The notes under the pieces were generated by a model. The model was not told where the DNA came from. It ran no database searches and worked only from the letters and a program-made list of their open reading frames with translations. A stretch of DNA of 64,000 nucleotides from Oikopleura dioica. Taxonomy: Eukaryota > Chordata > Appendicularia > Copelata > Oikopleuridae. Position numbers and translations under genes: made by a program. The stretch covers positions 11,788,501-11,852,500 of the forward strand of contig OU015568.1 of assembly GCA_907165135.1 (NCBI GenBank), written 5' to 3'. Of this stretch, positions 34,001 through 46,000 are shown one piece after another. How positions within the stretch are numbered: position 1 is the stretch's first letter; every line of letters begins with the position of its first letter.

Positions 34001-37000
34001 CCAATTGCCTCCAAGAAAGAACCTTCGGTCTTTGCGGAAATTTTAACGGTGAATGCTCCGATGAATATTCAACAATCTACGGAACAAATATAACAGACAA
34101 CACAGCAATCATCGATTGGGGCAATTCTCATCAGACAATGAACTTTACTCTTGAAGACGATGCAAGTATTTGTGGCGCGCCACTTCCACTTGAAACCTGC
34201 AATCCTGATGATGAGGATATTAATATAATTCCGCATTGTGAGCAAATGGCTGATGCTGATACTATCTTTGGACAGTGTCACGAGCTTGTCAATCCTGACA
34301 TTATTGTCAGTGAGTGCAAATTCGATATGTGTCTTGACCAATCTATTGGTTGTATGATATACGAGTCTTACTTCAATCAGTACTTATCTCTTGCTCAAAA
34401 TGTCTCAACTGAGATCTGTGAATGGAGAGAACAAGGCCTCTCCCAAATGAGCTACTCTTGTTCTGTTGATTGTGGTGATAACGCTTATTGGACAGCATGC
34501 GCAGATTCTTGTGACGATTTCAGAACTTGCGAGAATCGAGCTGTTCCTGATGACGAACACTGCCCAGTTCAATCGCGAGTCTCAGGATGCATCTGCAATG
34601 ACGGATATTACCGAGAGAACGGTGAATGTGTCCCCGAGGCTGATTGCGGCTGCTTTATTGGTGAGAACAACGACGAATACGTCCTGAAGGGCTATCTTTA
34701 TGACGAATGTGATCAGCGATGCGAATGTTTGGGCAACAACAACTATGTTTGCCGAGATTGGACTGAATACGAGCTGATTGAAAAAGAATGCATTGATGAC
34801 TGCAGACTTGAAGAATCAACACAAAAATGCTATGCTTCCGGCGATCCTCACTACCACACTTTCGATCATTGTAATTTCGATTTCATGGGTCAATGTCGAT
34901 ACAGACTCGTTGCTGTTGACTTTGAGGATATGGATCGAAACTTCACAAGAATCCCCTTCCAGATCGATGTTGCTATGCGCAGAGCCTGGAATGACCGACC
35001 AGCAACAATGACGGAAGATGTTTGGTTTGATTTCTATCTTGAGTCCGATGTAATCGACAACACCACAAGTCCGACTCATTCTTTGGAAATTCACGTTGTT
35101 GATAGACCTCAAGGATCTGGTCTGCCGTCTCAAGTAAGCTGCCAGATTACTGATGCAAATGGAAATGTTACCATACTCGAAGAATTGGATACTTGGAATC
35201 ATGGAGGAGTTGAATTCTCTAATTTTGGATCCTTCGCTAAGGTTAAGACCTGGTTCGGCGTTGAACTCATCTACAACACCCAAGTTTGGTATGTTGAAGT
35301 AAATGTACCAAATTGTCTTCGAGAAAAGACTTATGGTCTTTGTGGAAACTTCAACGGAGATTGCGCGGACGAGTACAGCTACGTATACGGAACAAATATT
35401 ACCGATAACTCCGATGTCGATATTTGGGGTAACTCTCATTTGACACAGAACTATAGCGTTGATGGTTCTTGTGGACCGACAATCGAAGTTGCTCTATGTG
35501 ACCTAGATGACAGTAATAACGCTCACGTTGCTCCGTTCTGCGATGTGCTTGCCGATAGTTCCTCGATCTTCGGCCTCTGCCACGACTATGTTAACTTTGA
35601 ACAGATCGTTGATGAGTGCAAATACGATTACTGCTTGGATAGCTCAATCGGATGTGACATCTACCAGGCTTTTATCAACCAATGTACTTATGCCATGCGC
35701 GCTGCAAATGTTTCTACGGATGCTCTCTGTGACTGGAGAGACGAGATCACTAGTTGCGCTGTTACTTGTGGAACAAACGAAATCTGGGCCGGCTGCGCTG
35801 ATAGCTGTTCTGACTTCTACACTTGTCCCGAATTCCGAGCTCTGGCCGGAGACGAATGTCCCGTGGCAGGAGAAGAATTGCAAAAGTGTATCTGCGCTCC
35901 AGGATATTACAGACAGGTTGTCGACGGCGTAGAAGGCGACTGTGTCCCTGAAAATGAATGTGGATGCTTTACTGATAACGGTGACTATGTCCTTATTGAT
36001 TGGGATAATACCGAAAATGGTCAAAATTGCGTCGAGGAAAGGTACTGTGAATGTACAACAGAAGGCAGGTTGTAAAATAAATCAGTTTGTTTATATACTA
36101 ATCAGAATAAAATCAGAATTCAAAATGAACTCATTTTGACACGCTAATTTGGCTTTTGAAACAAGTTCAATTAAACACTTTGATCATCGCTTTTAATTTC
36201 TTTAAATTACAACCCCGTGGAACAGGCCTCATATGCACAGATTACACTCCTCAAGACCTAGTGGAAGAAGGATGCGTGGACCATTGCTTCGATGAGCCGA
36301 AACAAATGTGTTACGGATCTGGAGATCCTCATTACCACACATTTGATCACTGCAACTACGACTTTATGGGACAATGCCGCTACCGACTGGTGGAATCTAC
36401 ATCGTATGATCCATACTTCTACAAAGGTCGATTGGTAAAAATAGAGGTAATACTCATCATACATGGATGAAAAATAAGATATTTAAATGTATTCTATTTA
36501 CTAGCGTTAACCGAGGTTAACGACATGGCGGTCTTTTTATGAATGGAAATAATTTTACATAATAAAAGCAATTTGCTTTCTTGTTTTCATTCTCATCTTC
36601 ACTCTACCACGGTTATTGATTTGAATTGAAGCATAGTACCAAGTTCATATACGAAAGAGTATTGTTATTATTTAACAATAATTATCAATCGAAAAAAGTT
36701 CCATTCCAAATCGATGTCGCTATGCGCCGAGCTTGGGATGACCGAACTGCTACAATGACAGAACATGTCTGGTTCGAGCTTTACCTCGAAGACGATGAAG
36801 TTAATGAAAACACCACCTTCACCCAAAGCCTATATATCCGCGTCGGCGATCCACCACAAGGCTCGGGCCTGCCTTCATACGTCATCACTGAGTGGGAAGA
36901 TCATTTGACAGGCAATGTCACGGAGATCTCAGGATTCAGCGCTTTTGAACAAGGTGGCGTATCTTTTGAGAACTACGGAGGATTTGCGAAGATTACAACT

Positions 37001-40000
37001 TGGTTCGGAGTTGAGCTCCTTTACAATACTGCCGTATGGTACGTTGAAGTCAAGGTGCCTCAGTGCCTTTCACACGAGACGTTTGGTCTCTGTGGTAACT
37101 TCAATGGAGAATGCGCTGACGAATATACTTTATTTGGAAGCAACGCGACCGGAACTGCAACTGACTTTGGCAATTCTCACTTGACCCATAATTTCACAGA
37201 AACTGGAGGCTGCTTGGCCGCTGAACCTAGTGTTTGTGCCCCAGACGCGAACATTACCAGCTTCTGCGAGCAGATAGGAGATAACAGCACAGTCTTTGGA
37301 CAATGTCATGCCCTGGTCAACCCAGATATTATTGTTGATGAATGTAAATACGACGCTTGCAGGCAACCTTCTATCAAATGCGAGATTCATCAATCGTATG
37401 TCAACCAATGCATCGACTCAATCCTTAGCCAAGCCAACAGGAAAAGTTATGAATATTTTTTAATCGATCATTCAGTAATCTAGCCAAAGCTGCCCAACAT
37501 AATCCCGCGATTTTTATCAATCATTTGCTCTTTTATTCGCTAACAGAGCGAAGAATAGCTCCTCAGTCGTAAAAATAAGTGATCAGATTTGATTGCTTTC
37601 AAAAATCAGCTGGATTTTTAACTCCCTTTGTTGCATAGTTTATGATAGATTTTGCATATAAAAAGGTAATATGAACAAGTAATCATGCAGTGCCAGCCGT
37701 ACACTAATATATTTTAAAATCCTATTAATTTATCGTTACCTAATCATCGCTAATCAATCACAATTTCTAGGCCGTTCTAGGATTATTATGTGACAATTCG
37801 GTCTCAAATTTAAGACCTCGCCCAGGAAATAGCGTAACTCGTAAAAAGTACTCATGACGATGTGCCAGCAGAATTATGCAACTGGCGATCTGGTAGCGAA
37901 TGCGATCTTCCGTGTGGCGTGAACGAGGAGTACAATGGCTGCGCGAACACTTGTACCGACTTCTACTCCTGCGACAACATGCCAGCTAATATGACCGGAA
38001 ACTCAACAGAGGATGCGACGTCACAAAGTTGCTTTATTACGGGAGCGTGCGTTTGTCTGCCTGGCTTTGTGCGCGACCTAGAGGGCGCGTGTATTTTATC
38101 TGAGCATTGCGATCTTGTCGAAACTACAACGACTATGATAGAGATATCAACCGCGGCGCCGGTTTTCAATGCGACCACAGATGTTCCCTTTATCGGCACA
38201 ACGGATAGTGTTGTCACAGATATCATTGCCACGGAAGGATACACTGTAGTAGAGAACACAGAAGGCTACACTTTTGGACCCACAGAAGATGTTGTTACAG
38301 AACTTACCGATGTCACTACCGGTATCTTTACAGATTCTGCACTTATTACGTTAGATCCTTTCACGGAGTCTTTCACTGATGGATTTACCGAGTCTGCAAC
38401 TGAATCATTTACCGACGTCTTCACCGAATCTGCAACCGAAGTATTCACCGATAGTTTCACCGAATCTCCAACTGAAGCATTCACCGATGGTTTTACAGAA
38501 TCAGCAACTGAAGCATTCACTGATGGGTTTACCGAAACAGCAACTGAAACATTCACTGATGGGTTTACCGAATCAGCAACTGAAACATTCACTGATGGTT
38601 TCACCGAATCCCCAACAGAAGAGACCTTCACGGATGTTACAGTACCTGGCGTTACTGAACCCGTTACTGTCGCAGAAGAGTTTACTACTGATAGTTTCAC
38701 CGAACAACCATTCACTGAGCCTGGTTTTACTGAAGGCTTTACTGAAGGAGCTACTCAAGGATTCACAGAAGTAACAGACGTTACCGAAGATGTCACCGAT
38801 TCAGACATCCAAACAACAGCCCCTAGGTACGGATACATCTTAAGACGCCTATCAGTATCATCATACCAACAAAACACTTTTGTTTCGTTCGGCAAAACGC
38901 TAATTACACGCTCTCATTAAATTTCAATTCACCAACATTTCTTAACTTAGTGTTACCGAATTACCTGACACGACCACTGGGTATGTAGATAGTTCCACAG
39001 AAGATGCATTCACACATTCTTCATTCACTAAACAACCATTCACACATAGTTTCCAAACAGAGTCTCCTACAGACTCGACAGATTTCATGACCACAGAAGG
39101 ATACATTTCATTCACATCAGATACAGTCACTGATAGCCAAGTCACACAAAACACTGCCACAATCTTCGACTTTGCTACTCAAAGCCCAGACTTTACTACA
39201 GAAGAAACTTTCACACTTGGAAATCCGACTGAATCCCTATTTACTGAGGATTACACTCAAGAAATGGTCTCGACAGAGTCTAGCTTCACGGAACAAACAG
39301 ATTTTTCTGTTGTAACTGGTGCAACGGAAAGCTTTACTTTGGCAACGGAATCTTTCTTTACGGAAGGCATGACAACAAGTTATACGATGCCTACGGACGC
39401 AGCTTTTACGGAATCATTTACCTTTGATCCAACTGAAGCAACAGCGTCGTATTTCACTGAAGAAATGACAGTAAGCAACACGATACCCACAGATGCCACT
39501 CACACCGACTCAATCACCTTTGGTTTCACTGAAGCAACAGACTCTGCCTTCACGGCGGAAATGACAGAAAGCTTCACGATTCAAACAGACTTGTCTTACA
39601 CTGACTCAATCACAATCGATCCTACTACAGAAACGGAAGATGTTTTCACGAACGTCATCACAGAAAGTTTTACATTCGACGGAATGACAGAAAGTAACAC
39701 GATCCCCACTGAAGAACCATTCACGGAGTCAAAAACGGTCGGCTATGCAGAAGCCACTGAAACTATTAACGAGACTATGGATCCAGACAGGCATATAAAT
39801 TCGCTTGGCGATTTTCGCCAAAAGCGAAAGCGAAGCGAAGGCGAATCGAAAATTTCGCTTTCGCCCCCCGAAAATGACACCCCTGATGTTCGCTTCGCTT
39901 TCGCTTTTTGTCCCCGATTTTCGCCAAAAATTCGCTTTCGCCGAGGCCTCGCTTTCGCCAAATTTTCGCTTCTGGCAAATCTTCGCCAGAATTTCGCTTT

Positions 40001-43000
40001 CGCCAAGGCCTCGCTTTCGCGAAGAGTTTGTTTTCGCCAAAATTTCGCCAAGTTCTCGTTTCGCCAAGAGTTCGCTTTCGCCAATAATTGGCCGAATCTT
40101 ATGTTTTTGTCTTTCAAAGCGGTATTTATAGGGGAGATCATTTATAAATTATAAATTTAGTTATAATTGAGCCTTTTTTCAAGCTTAGTAGGGTGGGAGT
40201 TAAATACAGTTTTAGAACCCCTAGAAGCTGGGGACCATTTGGCTACTGATAGGTGGGTTAGGGTGCCACCTATACTCGATTGTAGCCCAGGCTCTGGCTG
40301 TCATTTTGAGCTTTAGAAAAGTCGGGAGGGGGTAGGGTATCTGGGGAGCTAGGGGCTCTTGAAGTCGGAGAGCTCGGCAGAAATCGAGTACTTTTTCCAA
40401 AAGTCTTTTCGATGTTTATTCATTTAAAATTGTTGAAATTGTCATTTGGGGTCATCTGAGGTCAGGTCGGGTCACTTATTAGAGTTTTCTGAATTTTCAA
40501 TTATTCCTGACCTAGAGTGACCTCAGTTGACACCAAACGTCATCTTAAACACTGTTGAATGAATAAACGTCGATTAAAAGACTTTAAAAAGTACTCAATT
40601 TTGGTCGAGTTCCCTAACTTTAAGGCTACGGGGGTCGACGAGGCTCTAACCATGGCCTTATTCCGGGAAACTCTAAAGAGTTCGAGGCTTGGATCTTTCA
40701 TTTATAGTTAATTTGAACCTAGATCTTGACTTCTATAGAAAAAAATCTTAAGTTTATAGACATTTTCTTGCCAAAAAACCGCTTCAAAGTTGGCATCTCG
40801 ACCTATATTAGGGTAAAATTGGCTTCAATTCTGAAGAATTGAACCTATAAACCTCCGCTCGGTATATTTTTAATGAAATTTCAAACCTTTTTTTTATTTT
40901 TTGAAATAACAATAAACGATTTCTGCTGTAAAATCCAAAATATCTGGTTACAGAAAAAACCAAGACTACCATCATATTTCTCGGGCTCTGCGCTTTCAAA
41001 AGAGCCCTAAATAATGAAAATCCAAGCCAAAAAATTTTTTCCGGTCAAAGTTCTAGAGCTCGTTTCTCGGAAACTACAAATGATAACAGCTCACTTTCAA
41101 CTGTAAGTCTACTTTATTTTTTGCGGTGAATTCACTGGGCATCATGGATATTGTCATACTTTCAAGTTAAGACCACATATAACATCGACCCCCGTACCCT
41201 TAAGGAGGGGGTCGACGAGAATTTTTCAGGGGTGATCGTGATTTCGCGTATACGCATGGTCTGTGCATGAATCTTATATTTTGGAATCTACAGATCCTCA
41301 CGAATCTGTTGAGCCTAAAATCATTCGATAAAAATAAGATTTAGGGGTGAAATTAAGATAAATGTAAAAGAAATGACTATTTTTGGTGCATTTTCGCGAA
41401 AATGGCCCTACTTTGACGGCATTTTTGACCGATTTTTCTAGCAAAAATTTTTCTACTTAACGCCGGTTAATTTTTTCAACCCTTTTCTGTTTGCCAGTAA
41501 ATTCAGATTTTGCCTATCTGATCAGGTTTTCCCGCATTTTTGGTCACGGAAATCCCGATTCTCGTCGACCCCCTCCTTAAGAGTCCCTAGCTCCCCAGAT
41601 ACCCTACGCCCGCCATTCTTTTCTAGAGCTCAAAATGACTGCAAGAGCCTGGGCTTCAATCATCAATGGTAGCCTCTAAATTTTAGAGTCTAAAAGTCTT
41701 AGCTAGGGCTTCGAAAATTCTCGGTTTTAGAAAGCCCAGAAGCTGAGCTTTCATTTGGGCACCATATCAAGGGGTCAAGGCAATTCATGGGACCGGAATT
41801 TCCGAAATCCGAACTAGATATCTTCAATCGAATTTGAGTACCGGGAAACGACTCAAATGAAAGCTCAGCTTCATCTTCCATAACTGTGTCATATTATTAA
41901 CTTAGAAAAATGGGCCGAATTTTCATCTTATTAGATCGCCTTTTATACAAATTTATCTTTCAATTCCGGCGAAATTTCGCTTTCGGCGAATTTTCGCTTT
42001 TGGCGAATTTTCGCTTTCGGCGATTCTTTGCTTTTGGCGAATTTTCGCTTTTGGCGAATTTTCACTCTTGGCGAATTTTCCCTTTTGGCGAATTTTTCGC
42101 TTTTGGCGAATTTTTCGCTTGGCGAATTCGCTTTCGCTTCGCTGTGCAAGATAGGCGTTCGCTTCGCTTTCGCTTCGCTTTTTGGCTGGAAAAATTTTCG
42201 CTTTCGCTTCGCGTTCGCTTTGGGTTTTCGAACGAAATTTATATGCCTGGATCCAGATAGCACGACCTCTGAAATTGATCTTTCTACGGGAACTGAAAGT
42301 CAATTCCTTACTACCGAAGCAGAATTTACAGAAGATCCAATTTTTACCACAACTATAATCACAACAACTTCGACAACTTCGACAACTTCGACAATTTCGA
42401 CAGAAAGTTCTACTTTCTTAACTAGTACAGACACTTCTACTTTTCATACAGGAACTTTCTCAACAATTGTCTCAACCGACAAGGAAACACCAGGGCCGTC
42501 AACCATCATCTCGTCTTCTACAACGTTATCCACGACAGTTTCTACATCAACGGAATTCGAATTCGGCACCGTTTCCACCGTAACAGACAAGCAAACTGTT
42601 GAGCCAACGATGACAAGCACTTCTACTATTGATGTGGGAACTTTTTCGACTGTAACGGACCAACAAACATTAGAGCCAACAACTACGATGTCGACGACGA
42701 TATTCTCAACATCTACAGAGAGCAATGTTGGCACTATTTCGACTGTAACGGATGAGCAAACCATTGAACCAACGATGACAAGTACTTCTACTATTGGTGT
42801 AGGCACTTTTTCGACTGTAACGGACCAGCAAACATTGGAGCCAACAACTGAAACATCGACTTCGATATTCTCAACATCTACAGAGAACAATGTTGGCACT
42901 GTTTCCACTGTAACAGACGAGCAAACAATTGAACCTACGACAATGTCTTCGACAGAAACTTCCACTATTGAATTCACTCTTTCAACCGTCACAGACAGTA

Positions 43001-46000
43001 ACACAATCGAACCCACAACGATTAATACTTCTACGGAGTCGACGACTAGCGAAGTAGGAACAATGTCAACTGTGACAGACAATCAGACAGTTGAGCCCTC
43101 TTCGACATCGACAATATTTACCACATCCACTGAAGTTGAAATAGGAACCTTCTCAACTGTCACGGACAACTCAGGGGTCGATACAACATTCTCATCCACT
43201 ACACAAACCACAGAATTTATTACAACTACCTCATTTACTACCTCAACAACATCCACAACAACATCTACAACCACAACATCAACAACATTACAAGCAACGA
43301 CATCGACCATTCGTTCGACCCCATCCACCATTGTCACAACCACCACCTCTCAAGAAACCACTTCTAGTTCCACCACTAGCTCCACCAGTAGCCAAAGCAC
43401 CACGACGTAATTTAAAACAAAAGCGCATGATCAACATCGTATACCCACTTCGTTTGAAATCAAACGGTCAATCAAGAGCGCCAAAAGACTTTTGGACACC
43501 AAAAGAAGTAACATGCTTTGCCTATATAACACAAACTATTGTCGAAAATTTCTTAACATATTCTTTTAGTGTTGTTATTGATTCCTGCAAAGGTAGCATT
43601 CAAGACGCGTTCGTCGCAAATTTCAGTTCCCTTGGAGCCGTTTTGACTGTGGAGGCGATGTAAGATCTCCGAATGTTAAAATTTATCACCATAATCAATT
43701 TAGGGAAAGTGATGACTGGTTCTCCCTGTCTTTTGCCAGTCTTCTCTCGAGCAATGCTGCTGGATTCTACGCACTCCGATATTCCAACTTCTACTACCAC
43801 GCTCTTCAGAGAATAAGCATCATTGAAGAACTCAACATATCTCAAGACGACACGATTTGCGCTGCTTTCTCACAAAACTTCCATATTGACACTATAACGC
43901 TGATCGCAGAGTATCAATTGACTGTCGAAACAGTCGTTTGGGAAATTCATTCACAGGCAATTCATCTTGAAACCTGCTTTGCAACCAATCAATTTGCCAA
44001 TGAAACCCTCAAGGCATTTGGAATCGAAATGGAAAATGAAAGTGACCTTGCAATTATTACGAAGCTTGCTATTTGTGCATACACCATGGAACACTTTAAC
44101 GCTGCGACTTACTCGCTCTACGACATAAACGTTTTCTTCTATGCATATTTTGAATTCTATGTGAACTATTTCGTCAGCTTTGGGTAGGTTTGCTTTTATT
44201 TCAAAATAAGCATAAATTTCTAGCTACGAATTTACTGGCTGGGAGCTTTCACTTTCTGCTGATGGTTTAGTTACTTACTGGATGAATATTCTCATCTTCA
44301 TCCAATCTGGGTACTTCTCTGTTGACTTGGTTGACTGGACCTTCTTCTATGACATGACGGCACTTATATTCGATTGCGCGACATTCAGCGATCTTCTGGC
44401 TGAAATAGGATGGGAAAATAATGATTTCAGTTGCCAGGCCGATTATTTTGTATCTTTCTGGGAGGTCGATTACGATTTCAACTTCGAGTTCAAACAGCTT
44501 TTCCTTTTCTTCGAATATCTGGATCTTGACTTCAAGGTTTTACTTTTTATGCATATTTTTATTAAATTCTAATTAGATGCTTTACTACATCAAATACGAT
44601 CTTTCTGTGGCACTCGAAACTGGACAGATGACCTGGTTCACTGGAAGCGGATTCGAAGCGTATGTTACCTTCCTCCAAGACTGGTGGGCAAACGTGTGCG
44701 TTATGAATCTGATCAATGTGTACGGATTTGATATTAACATCAACCAGTATGTTGGATACTTCTACTCCCCTGTATTTGGAGCGCTCGCACAAAGAATGTA
44801 CTGTTTCAATTTCTACGCTGGCTCCGATCTTCTTGAAGGCTGGTTTATCGCATGGTCAAATTTCGGTTTTGGATTTGACTTGATTAATTTCGACTTCGGC
44901 ATTGAAGGCGTAGAAATCGAGCTCGCTCCGCTTTCCATCCAGCAAACTTTTATCATGCGCTTCTTCGAAAGCGACTTCTTTACATCATTCGGATTCTCCG
45001 CTGATTTCATCAGCCTCCTACGAGTTTGGACCTTCTCATTCAAGGGATTCCGTGTTGGAGAAATCCAAGCGTTCTTCTTCGGTGATTTCGGGTTCAAGTA
45101 AGTTATCAAGTTTTGAACTCATTGCGAACTTAAATGTAGCAATGTCCATTTTAATGACATCCTTTCTGAGGGTAACTTTTTACTACCTCGTCATTTTATT
45201 ACGAGAAAACAATAAAACATATTTAGTTTCATCACGTCGATCGATGGTTACGCTGGATTTGAAGCTGAGTTCGCGAAATTCCAGACAATAATCTACAGTC
45301 CAGAATTCGCTGTCTTCTTCTATCAGCTTGAAGTACTTGCTCACATTGAAGCCAAATTTGTTAGCGGATCTGTCGCCAACTTTGGCTGGGCTGAATTCAG
45401 CGCTTTGGATTTGAGCGTTATTGACTTGAGCTTCATTCGATCAGAAATCACTTATGATGTGCATTTTGGATGGATCGAGGCCATTCTTGTTGGCTTTGAT
45501 GTCAATCTCTTCTTTGTCGAAGCTGACTTCTATGTGATCTACAGCGCAATTTCTGTTCAACTTATCGAATGGCAACACAATTTCTTCGTTATCTTTGAAG
45601 GCGCTGCGTTCTCCTGGATGCATGATATTACCGGACTTACAGTCGGAAACAACTATCTTATCGATTATGTCAAGGAGCAAGTGCGAACTCTTACGTTCTC
45701 TTCAGTGACTTCTGAGACTTACATCGCCGCTTATGGCTCCTTCGCAAATGGTTTTATTTGCCAGATGAGTGCCCTGCTCAAACTTATAATCGCTGACACT
45801 GCAACATCTTACCATCTTGGTGGTTATTCCATTAGCGAATTCTATGTTAGCTACTTCACTTCAATGCAGAGCTACTTTATTGGCTTACTTTCTTCATCGG
45901 ACTACGCCGTCGATTTCACCTCCTTTAATCTCAATACCATTGATGCTTTCATTGCGTCTCAGGACTTCAGTATTTCCACAAGTGTTCTTCACAATACCTA

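Larger units (their letters stand above)
39788..42249. mobile_element. hAT-like non-autonomous element 2, inserted in the mucin exon
   Basis: The element is 2,462 bp, with ends CAGGCATATAAATTCG and complementary CGAAATTTATATGCCTG. It is flanked by the perfect 8-bp direct repeat GATCCAGA (39780-39787 and 42250-42257). Subterminal regions are dense in TTCGC(T/C)TTTCGCC-type repeats on both sides. No transposase is visible. Reading frame is continuous across the insertion once the element and one repeat are removed. The splice pair CAG|GC at 39790/39791 and TAG| at 42260 would remove it exactly. It contains two further nested inverted-repeat elements. Confidence 0.87.
38100..43406 (+). other. 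Mucin-like Thr/Ser-rich region of the giant protein
   Basis: After the last TIL-like cysteines the protein becomes Thr/Ser/Glu-rich. It first has repeats of the type ESATEAFTDGFT (38,350-38,620), then irregular FTE-rich sequence to 39,790. After the inserted element it has repeats with STVTD(E/Q)QT(I/L)EPT (42,560-43,170). Such Pro/Thr/Ser regions are heavily O-glycosylated in mucins. A regular GT-AG intron lies at 38827-38950. Confidence 0.8.

Noticed and set aside
39790-42250. Open frames across element 2 read as extra mucin coding sequence
   Set aside because: They translate the TTCGC-type repeats, and the target duplication shows that this DNA is an insertion.
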